This document shows positions 53,761 to 63,015 of a stretch of 64,000 bases of DNA, in pieces. The DNA is from CAWAYR01 sp050250955 (GTDB lineage Bacteria > Acidobacteriota > Vicinamibacteria > Vicinamibacterales > UBA2999). Position 1 is the first letter of the stretch; each line of letters begins with the position of its first letter. The stretch lies in assembly GCA_050250955.1 (NCBI GenBank), contig JBFWNR010000008.1:62001-126000 (forward strand), given 5' to 3'. The translations under genes and the position numbers were made by a program. Under the pieces are notes generated by a model that saw nothing but the letters and a program-made list of their open reading frames with translations, searched no databases and was not told the DNA's origin.

Positions 53761-54854
53761 ACCTGCTCGCCGCCGTCTCGAGCTTCGTCGACCGCGCCCT
53801 CGCCGACTGGCGGGACGTGCGGGTGTCGCAGCTCGTCTTCGGCGAGAAGGACCTGGCGGTGCTCATCGCCATGGCCCTGGCCGGGGTGGCGCTGGTGGCG
53901 CTGGTGCTGCGATCGGTGAACCGCCGGCGCACCGGCCAGGGCCACGTGGTGCTGCCGGCGATGCTCGACTCGTGGGTGCGCCACTGGGCGCCGACCCTGC
54001 GCCACCTGCCGCTGCTGCTGGCCCTGGCCGGCCTGCCGCTCTTCGCCATCGCGCTGGCCGATCCGGCCACGCCGCTGTCGCGACGCGAGGTCACCCGCCC
54101 CGGCCGGCGCATCGCCCTGATGATCGACGGCTCGTCGAGCATGCTGGCGCCGTTTGCGTCGCGGACCCTGACGACCAAGGACGCGCCGATGGAAGCGACG
54201 TTCTTCACGTCGGTGGCCGCGGCGGAACGCTTCGTGCGGCTGCGCATGGACGGCGGGTATCGCGACCTGGTCGGTCTCATCGAGTTCGCCGACACCGCCT
54301 ACGTCATCACCCCGTTCACCACCGACTACGACAACATCCTGCTCAGCCTGTCGCTCATCGGCAACATGGGCGAGTGGGAGAACTTCCCCGATCGCGGCAC
54401 CGTGATCGCCCAGGCGGTGGAGCAGGCGGTATCGCTGTTCCGCGCCTTCGACTTCCTCGACGCCTCGGGCAACCTGATGGTGATCTTCAGCGACGGCGAA
54501 GACGCCGAGGTCACCGAGTCGGGCCGCAACATCGACGACGTGCTCTCGGACGCGGTCAAGGCCAAGGTGCCGGTGTACTTCGTGCGCATCAGCAAGGGCA
54601 ACACCAAGCTGCCCGACGCGATGTGGCAGCGCGCCATCGTCAAGACCGGCGGCCGGTTCTACACCGCCGTGGACGAGGCGGCGGTGCTGCGGGCGATCCG
54701 CGAGATCGACCGCGCCGCCACCGGCACGGTGGAGGCCAAGGAGTACAGCGCCCGGCTGCCGCGCTTTGCGCCCTACGCGCTGGCCGCGGTCACGTTGTGG
54801 GTGCTGGCGGCGGCGCTGCGGCTGCTGGCACCGCAGTTCCGGACGTTCCCGTAA
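53757..54854 (+). CDS. BatA/BatB-like VWA protein
   Basis: A 365-residue membrane protein: two N-terminal helices (LAVLIAMALAGVALVALVL; LLLALAGLPLFAIALA), then a VWA domain with a full MIDAS (ALMIDGSSSM, DxSxS; NFPDRGT; FSDGEDAE) and a C-terminal helix (FAPYALAAVTLWVLAAALRL). VWA domains bind metal and partner proteins; Bat proteins act with MoxR at the membrane. GTG 53757 overlaps the previous stop. This copy has an extra 30-residue loop after the MIDAS (TLTTKDAPMEATFF). Confidence 0.88.
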   Translation: MNLLAAVSSFVDRALADWRDVRVSQLVFGEKDLAVLIAMALAGVALVALVLRSVNRRRTGQGHVVLPAMLDSWVRHWAPTLRHLPLLLALAGLPLFAIALADPATPLSRREVTRPGRRIALMIDGSSSMLAPFASRTLTTKDAPMEATFFTSVAAAERFVRLRMDGGYRDLVGLIEFADTAYVITPFTTDYDNILLSLSLIGNMGEWENFPDRGTVIAQAVEQAVSLFRAFDFLDASGNLMVIFSDGEDAEVTESGRNIDDVLSDAVKAKVPVYFVRISKGNTKLPDAMWQRAIVKTGGRFYTAVDEAAVLRAIREIDRAATGTVEAKEYSARLPRFAPYALAAVTLWVLAAALRLLAPQFRTFP

Positions 54855-54878
54855 TCGGCGGGTGAAGGAGTTGGCACG

Positions 54879-55592
54879 ATGAGATCCGCGGTCGGATATC
54901 TGGTGGTGGCGCTGGTGCTGTTCGTGGGCGGCCGCGTGCTGTTCGGCGCGTCCAGCCTCGAGGAACGCACCGCCGCCGCCGAGCAGTCGCTGTTGACGCT
55001 GCGCTACGGCGACCTCGACGCCACCTACGCCGCCCTGGCCGAGGAGGTCGCCGACCGGGCGCCGATTCCGCGGCTCTCGCAGGCGCTGCGGTCGTCGCTG
55101 CAGGCCCAGCAGGCCACCACCCGCTACTGGATGGGCCAGTACCGGCGTCTGGAGCCCGAGCGCGACGCCGCCGGCGCGCTGTCGGAAACCGATCCGCTGC
55201 TGCTGGAACTGGGCGCCCACGCCGCCTACCGGGCGGCGCAGAACGACCCCGACCAAGCCGCGGCGGTCAAGCAGATCGACGACATCGTGCGGGCGTACAC
55301 CGATGTCGTGCGGGCCCGTCCCGGCGACGAGACGGCCGCCTGGAACCTGGAGTTCGTCTCGCGGGTGAGGGCGCAGTTCGCGCAGAGCCGGCAGCCGGCG
55401 TTCCCCGAGCCGGAGACCCGCGGCCTGGCCGGCGACCTGCCGCTCGGTCCGACCCTGCACGGCGCCCCCGGCGAGCCGCCGCCCGGACAGGACATGAAGC
55501 AGTTCAAGGTCGTGGTACCGATGCGGCCCGACGAGCGCAAGCAGCTGCCGCAGGGCGCCAGCGAGGGTGAACCGCGCAAGAAGAAAGGCTGA
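54879..55592 (+). CDS. TPR/BatC-like membrane-anchored protein
   Basis: A 237-residue protein: one N-terminal helix (AVGYLVVALVLFVGGRVLFG) and then alpha-helical repeats (LLTLRYGDLDATYAALAEEV, TRYWMGQYRRLEPERDAA, QIDDIVRAYTDVVRARPG) resembling TPRs. It ends with a basic tail (RKKKG). By position it corresponds to BatC. Extracytoplasmic localisation of the repeats is likely. No catalytic motif. Confidence 0.6.
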   Translation: MRSAVGYLVVALVLFVGGRVLFGASSLEERTAAAEQSLLTLRYGDLDATYAALAEEVADRAPIPRLSQALRSSLQAQQATTRYWMGQYRRLEPERDAAGALSETDPLLLELGAHAAYRAAQNDPDQAAAVKQIDDIVRAYTDVVRARPGDETAAWNLEFVSRVRAQFAQSRQPAFPEPETRGLAGDLPLGPTLHGAPGEPPPGQDMKQFKVVVPMRPDERKQLPQGASEGEPRKKKG

Positions 55593-55595
55593 TCA

Positions 55596-55648
55596 GGTGC
55601 CAGGCACGAACAGTGTTCGGAGTCCGAACACCGTTCGTGCCTGGCACC
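55596..55648. repeat. Near-perfect 53-nt hairpin (REP-like) inside the Bat operon
   Basis: GGTGCCAGGCACGAAC (55596-55611) pairs exactly with 55633-55648; inner TGTTCGG (55614-55620) pairs with CCGAACA (55624-55630). In total 25-nt arms, one A/C mismatch and a 3-nt loop (AGT). The GTGCCAGGCAC half itself is palindromic-like. Such elements resemble REP/RAYT repeats. It lies between the TPR and second VWA genes and could tune expression of the latter. Confidence 0.85.
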
Positions 55649-55659
55649 GCATGTAAGTG

Positions 55660-56763
55660 ATGTCATTTTCGCTGCCGACCGTCGACTGGGAGGCGCTGGT
55701 GTTCCGCCAGCCCGAGTACCTCTGGCTGCTCCTCGGGCCGGCGGTCCTGCTGGCGGTGTGGACCTGGCAGTTCGTCCGCCGCCGCGCCGACGTGCGCCGC
55801 TACCTGCGCCACCGCGCCGTCCCCGTGCGCGAGCGCTTCTCGGCCTTCGGCGGGTTGCTGTTCTGGCTGTGCCTGATCGGGGCCACCGCCTGCGTGATCC
55901 TCGCCCTGGCCCGCCCGCAGGTGGTGACGACGCGGGTGCGCCGCGCCGGCATCGACCTCGTGGTGCTCCAGGACGGGTCGACCTCGATGCGGGTCACCGA
56001 CATGCCGAGCGGCGATCGCTGGCGGCGTTCGATGGCGTTCCTGCGCACCCTCGGCGAGGCGATGCGCTGGGACGGCGATCGCATCGCCATGACCTCCTTC
56101 GCCCGCATCGCCACCCCGCAGGTGCGGCTGACCAAGGACCCCAACACGTTCTTCTTCTTCATCGACCATCTCACCGAGCCGCCGTTCCGCGCCGAGGACG
56201 ACGCGTCGTGGGACACCAACATCGAGATGGGCATCTCGTGGGCGCTGAAGCTGCTCGACCAGGACGAGCGGATCCTCGGCCGGCCGTCGGTGAACGCCAA
56301 AGCGTTCCTGCTGCTCTCCGACGGCCAGGCGTGGAGCGGCGACGTCGAACGGGCGATTCAGATCGCCCGTGAACGGCGGATCCCGATCTACGTCGTCGGC
56401 GTCGGCACCAGCAACGGCGGCTTCATCCCCGAGCCGCCCTCCGACGACGCCGAGCGGGCCTCGGCGCCGATCTACTCGCGGCTCGACCGCGCCTCGCTGG
56501 CGGTGATCGCCGCGGCCGGCGGCGGTCGTTACCTGGAGCTGGATCGCGAACGCGACACCGACATCGCCGTCACCGTGATCGACCAGGTGCGCAAGCTGGC
56601 CCGCGGCGGCGTCGAAGAGGGCGCCGACGACGTCTACTGGCCGTGCCTGGCCGCGGCGGCGATCTTCCTGCTCGCCGGCATCGCCGCGGTACGCGACCGC
56701 GCCGAACTGGCGTTGGCCACCCTCGGCGCCTTCGCCGCGCTGGCCGTCGTCCAGCTGGTCTGA
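55660..56763 (+). CDS. Second BatA/BatB-like VWA protein
   Basis: A 367-residue protein with two N-terminal helices (YLWLLLGPAVLLAVWTWQF; LFWLCLIGATACVILALA), a VWA domain (LVVLQDGSTSMRV, MIDAS DxSxS; TNIEMG; LLSDGQAWSG) and C-terminal helices. Start at ATG 55660 is preferred over the adjacent GTG 55657. It differs from the 53757 copy in its insert (PSDDAERASAPIYSRL). Both VWA proteins are likely to form a membrane complex with the DUF58 and MoxR products. Confidence 0.88.
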   Translation: MSFSLPTVDWEALVFRQPEYLWLLLGPAVLLAVWTWQFVRRRADVRRYLRHRAVPVRERFSAFGGLLFWLCLIGATACVILALARPQVVTTRVRRAGIDLVVLQDGSTSMRVTDMPSGDRWRRSMAFLRTLGEAMRWDGDRIAMTSFARIATPQVRLTKDPNTFFFFIDHLTEPPFRAEDDASWDTNIEMGISWALKLLDQDERILGRPSVNAKAFLLLSDGQAWSGDVERAIQIARERRIPIYVVGVGTSNGGFIPEPPSDDAERASAPIYSRLDRASLAVIAAAGGGRYLELDRERDTDIAVTVIDQVRKLARGGVEEGADDVYWPCLAAAAIFLLAGIAAVRDRAELALATLGAFAALAVVQLV

Positions 56764-56832
56764 GACTAACACCGAGGTTCGGGGGCGTTCGGGCGGCGTC
56801 AGCAGCAGAATCGTAGAATCGGATCGCTCTGC

Positions 56833-58155
56833 ATGCGAGTCCTGATCGCGGCACACGGGTACCCTCCGACTCACGCCCACGGTGCGGAACGCCGGGCCGA
56901 GCGGACGGCCCGCGCGCTGATCGAGCTCGGGCACGACGTCGAGGTCCTGGCCGTCGAGCGAGTCGACAGCGCGCGGCTGTTCCGAGACACCAGCCGCCAG
57001 GACGGCGTGCCCGTCCATCGCCTGTACTACGACGTGACACCCGGAGACCGGTGGCGCAACCTGTATGACCACCCGTTCGTGGGCGAAGCGTGCCGGGAGG
57101 TGATCCGGAGCCGACCGTTCGACGTCGTGCACGTGATCAGCGGGTATCTCCTCGGCCGGCAAGTCGTCGACGCCGCCAAGGCGTACGATGCCCGCGTGGT
57201 CATCACTTTGACCGAGTTCTGGTTCCTGTGCGCGCGTCTCAACCTGCTGCGGCGCACCGGCGCGATCTGCACCGGCCCTGGCGCCGAAAAATGCGCGCGG
57301 TGCCTGGCCGAGGAGCGCCGCCGCTTTCGCCTGCCCGCGCAGTATGCGCCGCAGGTCGCCGACGCGCTGTGGGCGATGGGCGGATGGCTGCCGTCGCGCC
57401 GCGCGGCGGTCGCGGCCACGTCGCGACGCATCGAGGTGCTGAGCGACGCGCTCGCCTGCGCCGATCTGATTATCTCTCCGTCGCAGTTCCTCATCGACCT
57501 GTTCCGCCGCAACGGGGCCGACGTGACAAAGTTCCGTCATATGCGGCAGGGCGTGCAAGGCCCACCGCCGTCGGCCCCGGCGCCGGTCGACGGGGCCACG
57601 CTGCGGCTCGGCTACGTCGGTCAGATGAAGGAGCACAAGGGGGTCGACCTCGCCGTCACGGCCGTCGCCCGCCTGGTCGGGGAAGGCCTGCCGGTCACCC
57701 TCGACGTGTGGGGCGACGAGTCGGACGATCCGGCGTACGCCCGCCGTCTCCACCTCGTCGGCGATCGGGTGACGGCCATCCGCTGGCTCGGCCGCACGCC
57801 GGAGGACTCGCCGTGGACGGCCCTGTCGTCGATTGACGTGCTGGTGGTGCCCTCACGCTGGTACGAGAACAGCCCCAACGTGATCCTCGAGGCCTTCGCG
57901 ATGGGCGTGGCGGTCGTCGCCACCAATCTCGGTGGCATGGCGGAGCTCGTCGCCGACGGCGCCAACGGCCTGCTGTTCCCGTTGAACGATGTCGACGGAC
58001 TGTGCGGGATCCTGCGCGGCCTGGTGCGCGACCGGTCGCTGCTGGGCCGCTGCCGCACCCGGCCCAGCGCCGTGCGGTCCATCGCCGACGAAGTGCGCGA
58101 CCTCGCCGACGCTTATGTCGGCCTTGGTGCCGCCCCCCCTGCAGCGGGCGCATAG
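56833..58155 (+). CDS. Family 4 glycosyltransferase with Cys-rich insert
   Basis: A 440-residue GT-B enzyme: MRVLIAAHGYPPTHAHGAER, second-domain TLRLGYVGQMKEHKGVDLAV, donor site VVPSRWYENSPNVILEAFAM with the catalytic-type E. Residues about 130-160 have a Cys pattern (CARLNLL, AICTGPGAEKCARCLAEE) like the GT4 at 30038, which may bind zinc. It is followed directly by the asparagine-synthetase-like gene with its stop adjacent to the ATG, so the two are coupled. A weak TAGAAT (56814-56819) may be its -10. Confidence 0.88.
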   Translation: MRVLIAAHGYPPTHAHGAERRAERTARALIELGHDVEVLAVERVDSARLFRDTSRQDGVPVHRLYYDVTPGDRWRNLYDHPFVGEACREVIRSRPFDVVHVISGYLLGRQVVDAAKAYDARVVITLTEFWFLCARLNLLRRTGAICTGPGAEKCARCLAEERRRFRLPAQYAPQVADALWAMGGWLPSRRAAVAATSRRIEVLSDALACADLIISPSQFLIDLFRRNGADVTKFRHMRQGVQGPPPSAPAPVDGATLRLGYVGQMKEHKGVDLAVTAVARLVGEGLPVTLDVWGDESDDPAYARRLHLVGDRVTAIRWLGRTPEDSPWTALSSIDVLVVPSRWYENSPNVILEAFAMGVAVVATNLGGMAELVADGANGLLFPLNDVDGLCGILRGLVRDRSLLGRCRTRPSAVRSIADEVRDLADAYVGLGAAPPAAGA

Positions 58156-60015
58156 ATGCCTGGGGTCTTCGGCATCGTCGACGGCGGCCCTGCGGCGGAT
58201 GTTGTCGGCTATCTGGCCGACGCGGCCCGGGCGCTGTCACATCGGCCTTGGTACACCTGCGAGTCCTGGGCGGCCGACGCCGCCCCCGTCGGCATCGGCC
58301 GCTCCGCCATCGGCCTGCTCAACCGCGAGCGCCAGCCGCTGCGCAACCCGGCTGGCACGACCCTGTGTATGGCCGGGGAGTTCCATCGCAGCGATCGGCT
58401 GCGTCGGCGACTCACCGAGGTCGGCGTTCGTCTCGATGACACGACCTCCGATCCCGAGCTGGCGCTGCTGGCGCTGGCGAATCTCGGCCCGGACTTCGCA
58501 GGGCTGGTCGACGGCGCGTTCGTCATCGCCGCCTACGACCCTGTTGCGCGGGCGATCACCCTGGTCAACGATCGCAGCGGCCTCTATCCCACCTACGTCT
58601 GGCATGGCGGCGGCCGACTGGTCTTCGCGCCGGAAGTGAAGGCGGTCGTCGCCGCCCGCTGCGTCCCGCGGACGCTGGATCCGACGGCGGTCGCGCAGTT
58701 CGTCCGGTTCCAGCACCTGCTCGAGACGCGGACGTTCCACGTCGGCATCGAGCAGTTCCCCTTCGCCAGCATCGGCCACTTCGACCTGCGCAGCGGGCGG
58801 TGGACGGTCCGGCGATACTGGGACTGGGATGCCATCCCACAGCGCGACGAGGTCGACTTCGACGAGGCCGTAGCCGAGAGCACCCGGCTGCTGCGCGATG
58901 CGGTCCGACGGATGTCGTCCGGGCCGCTGCGGCCGGGCGTGTTCCTCAGCGGAGGATTGGACTCGAGAACGCTGCTCGGCTTCCTGGCCGAGTCGGTCCC
59001 GGCGCCGGTGACGGCCACCTTCGGACGCCGCGGCTGCCGCGACGTGCACTACGCCGCCCGCTTGGCCAGGGCGGCTGCCAGCCGGCACCACTGGTTCGAT
59101 CTGCCGGATGGCCGCTGGGTGCTCGACTGGGTCGACACCCACTTCGCACTGACCGAGGGGTTTCAGAGCTGGATCCACCTGCACGGTCTCTCGATGCTGC
59201 CGGTGTTGCGCGACCACATGGACGTCAACCTCTCCGGATGGGACGGCGCGACGGTCATGGGCCACGCCGAGGTGGTCAACCCCCTGCTCAACCGGCCGCC
59301 GACCCACGCGGCGCTGCTCTCCCCTCTGTTCCAGGCGTTCGTCTCGACCTTCACGTGGCCGGGCCTCACCGAGGCAGAGGAGCGGCAGCTCTATGCACCG
59401 TCGCAGCGGCCGACCATGGTCGGGCTGGCGTTCGAATCGATGGCTGAGGCGTTCGCCCACTATGACCGCTATCGGCTGGAGTATCGGGCGGAAATCTTCT
59501 ACGTCCACAACCACTGCTACCGGCTGACCCAGAACATGGTGACGTTCACCCGGTCACACCTCGAGGTGCGCTGCCCGTTCTTCGACCCACCGCTCATCGA
59601 CTTCAACTACTCGCTGCGGCCGGACGTACGGGCCGACCAGCAGGTGTACCGGCAGGTGATCGCCACGGCGCTGCCGCGATTCGCCCGGATCCCCTACGAC
59701 AAGCGGGAACGACTGCCGCTGCGCGGGCGTCGACATCAGCTGCACGCGCTGGCAACTCGGGCGGCGCGACGCCTGGGTCTGCTGCCGCAGCGCGCTACGC
59801 TGTACGCCGACTACGAGGAGTACCTGAGGACCGACCTTCGCGGGTGGGCGGAAGGCATCCTGCTCGATCCGCAGGCCCGCGTCCGCGAGTTCTTCGACCC
59901 GCCGTTCCTGGCCTCGCTGGTCCAGCGCCACATGGACGGCACCGAACAATGGACGATCGGCAAGATCGCGTCGCTCGTCACGCTGGAGCAGGTGCTGCGC
60001 GAGTACTTCGACTGA
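58156..60015 (+). CDS. Asparagine-synthetase-like protein lacking the glutaminase Cys
   Basis: A 619-residue class II-type asparagine synthetase homologue. The N-terminus is MPGVFGIV: the catalytic Cys2 of MCGI is Pro, and the NGEIYN motif is MAGEFHR, so glutamine cannot be hydrolysed. The C-terminal synthetase domain keeps the ATP PP-loop FLSGGLDS (264-270) and TATFGRRGC; later ARIPYDKRERLPLRG and ARARREFFDP are conserved-type stretches. It may adenylate a carboxylate and use free ammonia or an amine acceptor, as in beta-lactam synthetase or the WbpS-like sugar amidases of EPS loci. Overlaps the glycogen-debranching gene by 38 nt, tail to tail. Confidence 0.85.
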   Translation: MPGVFGIVDGGPAADVVGYLADAARALSHRPWYTCESWAADAAPVGIGRSAIGLLNRERQPLRNPAGTTLCMAGEFHRSDRLRRRLTEVGVRLDDTTSDPELALLALANLGPDFAGLVDGAFVIAAYDPVARAITLVNDRSGLYPTYVWHGGGRLVFAPEVKAVVAARCVPRTLDPTAVAQFVRFQHLLETRTFHVGIEQFPFASIGHFDLRSGRWTVRRYWDWDAIPQRDEVDFDEAVAESTRLLRDAVRRMSSGPLRPGVFLSGGLDSRTLLGFLAESVPAPVTATFGRRGCRDVHYAARLARAAASRHHWFDLPDGRWVLDWVDTHFALTEGFQSWIHLHGLSMLPVLRDHMDVNLSGWDGATVMGHAEVVNPLLNRPPTHAALLSPLFQAFVSTFTWPGLTEAEERQLYAPSQRPTMVGLAFESMAEAFAHYDRYRLEYRAEIFYVHNHCYRLTQNMVTFTRSHLEVRCPFFDPPLIDFNYSLRPDVRADQQVYRQVIATALPRFARIPYDKRERLPLRGRRHQLHALATRAARRLGLLPQRATLYADYEEYLRTDLRGWAEGILLDPQARVREFFDPPFLASLVQRHMDGTEQWTIGKIASLVTLEQVLREYFD

Positions 60016-62056
60016 GCGACGGCGAGCGCCGGCCGTCTGGCCGGGCCGCGTCCGGGCCGATCAGCGCCTCCAGTCGCAGCAGCTCGCCCACCGACCACGC
60101 CTGCCACGGGCAGCCGCGCGGGGTGTGCGGCGCGTCGGCGTCGGCGATCTCCGAGACGTGGCCGATGCCGGCCTCGTGCAGGTGGGCACGCAGCGGCGCC
60201 ACGAAGCGGCGCCCGGCTTCGGCCCGCGCGTCCGCGGTGCGGCCGCGCACCGCCAGCCAGGCGTCCACGAACGCGCCCAGCAGCCACGGCCACACCGTGC
60301 CCTGGTGGTAGGCGGCGTCGCGCGCCCAGGGCGGCCCTTCGTAGCGGGCCACGTAGCCCGGAGCGGTGGCGGGCAACGTGCGCAGCCCCAGCGGCGTCCA
60401 CAGCTGGCGTTCCACCAGATCGACGATGGCCCGGGCCCGCGGACCGGTGATCAACGGCTGCGGCAGGCCGCCCACCGCGAAGATCTGGTTCGGCCGCACC
60501 GTCGCGTCGACGGTGCCGCCACGATGGTCGACGTCGACGACGTCGAAGAGTCCCCGGTCGTCGCCGCGCCAGAACCGGGCCTCGAACGCCTCGCGCAGCC
60601 GCGCCAGCGGCAGCGCCCAGCGCGCGTCGATGCCCGTCCCCACCTGCAGGGCGTTGCCCCACAGGGCCTGGATTTCCACCGGCTTGCCGATGCGCGGCGT
60701 GATCTCGCGGTCGCCGACCCGGGCGTCCATCCAGGTGAGCTGCTGGCCGGGCTCGCCGGCCGCGAGCAGGCCGTCGTCGTCGAGCCGAATCCCGTAGCGG
60801 GTGCCGGCGGCATAGCCGGCGAGAATCGCGCCAATGGCCTCGTGCAGCCGGCGGCGTTGGGCGCTCGACACCAGCCGCGGCCGGCCGTCCGCCTGCGCCA
60901 GCAGCTCGCCGGCGGCGACCACGAACCACAGCGAGGCGTCGACGGCGTTGAACTCCGGGGCGTCGCCGGCGTCGGGGAAGCGGTTGGGCAGCATGCCGGC
61001 ATCCACCGCACCGGCCCACTCGAGCAGGATGTCGCGCGCATCGGCGAGACGGCCACCGGCCAGGCACAGGCCGCGCAGCGCGATGAAGGTATCGCGGCCC
61101 CAGTCGGTGAACCACGGGTAGCCGGCGATCACCGTCCGCCCGCCGCCACGTTGGACGAGGTAGGCATCGGCGGCGCGATGCGCGCGGGTCGGGAAGGCGG
61201 CGCGGCGCCGGCGCTCGGCGGCGAACCACGTCGCCGCCGCGGTCCGCACCGCCGCCGCGTCGGCGAGCGGCTCGCCGGCCGCGGCCGTGGTCTCGAACAC
61301 GCACACCGCGCGGCCCTCGTACATCGAGCACTGGACGACGCCGGGGCTGGCGAGGTCTTCGGTGTCGTCGAGCCCGCGCTCGCGCTCGACGGGGTAGAGA
61401 TACTGACGGAACCACTCGGGCTGCGCGTGGAAGGTGCCGGTGGTCGTGCAGCGGACGATCGGCAGCTCGGCGTAGGGCTGCCACTCGATCGCCGCGCCGT
61501 CGGCACGTGACGCGAACTGGAACGCCGGGTTCTCGTGGTGCAGCGCGTGATAGTCGCGTCCGGACAAGAGCGGCCGCACCTCGAGGGTGACCGGCCCCGG
61601 CCCGTCGAGGGTCCAGCGGCACACCGTGCGCGGCCGGTCGCGAGTGACCACGATCTCCTGGGTGATGGTCCGCCCATCACCCAGGTCCCACGTCCAGGTC
61701 GGCCACGGGTCGGCGCCGAAGCCGCGCAGCCGGCTGACGCCGTCGGGATGCTCGACACCCGGCACGTAGCAGTGCGTCGACAACGCGACGCGCCCGGCGG
61801 GGGTGGTCGCCCACACCTCGAGGCCGTTGACGAGCATGACGCGGCCGGTGGGCGGCGTCGTGGCGGTGAGGAGCAGACCATGGTAGCGACGGGTCCGTAC
61901 GCCGCTCGCCGTGCCGCTGGCGAACCCGCCGCAGCCGTCGGCCTCCAGCCACTCGCGTTCGCCCGATCGGGGATCGTCCACCGCCTGTCTCCTTCCGCGC
62001 CTTCGATGCGTGCCGGCGTGCCACGTTTCGACCGGCAGCGGCCGGCGGATCGCCAC
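59978..62056 (-). CDS. Glycogen-debranching-type amylo-alpha-1,6-glucosidase
   Basis: A 692-residue GH133-type enzyme. The N-terminal domain has GREWLEADGCGGFASGT-like sequence (here REWLEADGCGGFASGT), RRYHGLLL and the beta-rich support; the (alpha/alpha)6 barrel has GYPWFTDWGRDTFIALRG, AGMLPNRFPDAG, FNAVDASLWFV, and QALWGNALQ near the active site. It probably hydrolyses alpha-1,6 branches of glycogen or trehalose-type storage glucans. The start is GTG 62056, but GTG 61981 (before DDPRSGEREW) fits the family start equally well. Overlaps the previous gene at its 3' end. Confidence 0.87.
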   Translation of the reverse strand: MAIRRPLPVETWHAGTHRRRGRRQAVDDPRSGEREWLEADGCGGFASGTASGVRTRRYHGLLLTATTPPTGRVMLVNGLEVWATTPAGRVALSTHCYVPGVEHPDGVSRLRGFGADPWPTWTWDLGDGRTITQEIVVTRDRPRTVCRWTLDGPGPVTLEVRPLLSGRDYHALHHENPAFQFASRADGAAIEWQPYAELPIVRCTTTGTFHAQPEWFRQYLYPVERERGLDDTEDLASPGVVQCSMYEGRAVCVFETTAAAGEPLADAAAVRTAAATWFAAERRRRAAFPTRAHRAADAYLVQRGGGRTVIAGYPWFTDWGRDTFIALRGLCLAGGRLADARDILLEWAGAVDAGMLPNRFPDAGDAPEFNAVDASLWFVVAAGELLAQADGRPRLVSSAQRRRLHEAIGAILAGYAAGTRYGIRLDDDGLLAAGEPGQQLTWMDARVGDREITPRIGKPVEIQALWGNALQVGTGIDARWALPLARLREAFEARFWRGDDRGLFDVVDVDHRGGTVDATVRPNQIFAVGGLPQPLITGPRARAIVDLVERQLWTPLGLRTLPATAPGYVARYEGPPWARDAAYHQGTVWPWLLGAFVDAWLAVRGRTADARAEAGRRFVAPLRAHLHEAGIGHVSEIADADAPHTPRGCPWQAWSVGELLRLEALIGPDAARPDGRRSPSLSRSTRAAPAPA

Positions 62057-62184
62057 GAGTCGGTAGCCGGGTGCTCGATCGTGGACGACACGGCGTCTGC
62101 CGGCCCGATGACGGGCGGCGCGGCGCCGTCGATCCGCGCCAGCGGAGCCTCTCCAGAGGCACGTCCTTTGCAGTTCTGCGCGGC

Positions 62185-62910
62185 ATGCCGAAGCACGACG
62201 GGCGCGCCGTGCGCCTCGGCCGCCGGCGCGTCGTCGCCGCGGTCGTGTTCGCCGCCACCTGCGGGTTCCTGGCCGGCATGGCGGTGATGGCGATGCTCAC
62301 GCTCATCTACCGCGGCCCGTCGGATCCACCACGAGTGGATGCGGCCGTCCAGTCCCCGGGCGTGAAGGACGCGCGGACGACGGTGAGCGCGGCGGTCGCC
62401 GCCGCCGATGACGCAGTGCCGGCCGGGCGCGATGCCCGGGCGATCGGCGATGCCGACGTCGACGTCGACGTCGCCGAACTGCGCCGGCGTCGGCTCGTCG
62501 TGCCGATCGCCGCGCTCGCCGCCGACCAGCTGCGCCGCTCGTTCGACGAGGCGCGGGGCAACGGCCGTCGCCATGAGGCGATCGACCTGCTGGCCGCCCG
62601 TCACACGCCGGTGCTGGCGGTCGACGACGGCCTGGTCGCCCGAATGCTCACCAGCCGCGCTGGCGGCATCAGCGTGTATCAGTTCGACCCGACGACCCGC
62701 TACGTCTACTACTACGCACACCTGCAGGGCTACGCCGAGGGGCTCACCGAAGGCGCGATGGTCAGGCGCGGCCAGGTGCTGGGCTACGTCGGCACGTCGG
62801 GCAACGCCCCCGCCGACACGCCGCACCTGCACTTCGCCATCGCCGTCCTCGACGAGGGCGAGCCGTGGTGGCAGGGCACGCCCATCGATCCGTACGACGT
62901 CCTGCGCTGA
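62185..62910 (+). CDS. Membrane-anchored M23 peptidase
   Basis: A 241-residue protein with an N-terminal membrane helix (RVVAAVVFAATCGFLAGMAV, about 14-34) and a C-terminal LytM/M23 domain. Zinc motifs are present: HEAIDLLA (HxxxD type) and HLHFAIAV (HxH), with YAHLQGYAEGL between. Such enzymes cut peptidoglycan cross-bridges or act as cell-division regulators. The linker (about 40-110) is charged and repetitive with a short DVDVDVAE stretch. ATG 62185 is the start that places the helix at the N-terminus. Confidence 0.85.
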   Translation: MPKHDGRAVRLGRRRVVAAVVFAATCGFLAGMAVMAMLTLIYRGPSDPPRVDAAVQSPGVKDARTTVSAAVAAADDAVPAGRDARAIGDADVDVDVAELRRRRLVVPIAALAADQLRRSFDEARGNGRRHEAIDLLAARHTPVLAVDDGLVARMLTSRAGGISVYQFDPTTRYVYYYAHLQGYAEGLTEGAMVRRGQVLGYVGTSGNAPADTPHLHFAIAVLDEGEPWWQGTPIDPYDVLR

Positions 62911-63015
62911 CGGTCGGCGGCGCCGGTGATGCCGGCGCGCGCCGCTCGTTTCGTCCGGCGCAGCGGACACTCCCCCGCGGACCGTGCATCCAAGCCGAGC
63001 GACGGAGGCTTGTGG

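Noticed and set aside
53607..55460. 617-residue frame antisense to the Bat VWA/TPR genes
   Set aside because: Antisense to three recognised genes; translation is low-complexity Arg/Gln/His/Gly.
55663..57753. 696-residue frame antisense to the second VWA and GT4 genes
   Set aside because: Antisense to genes with clear motifs; no family resemblance.
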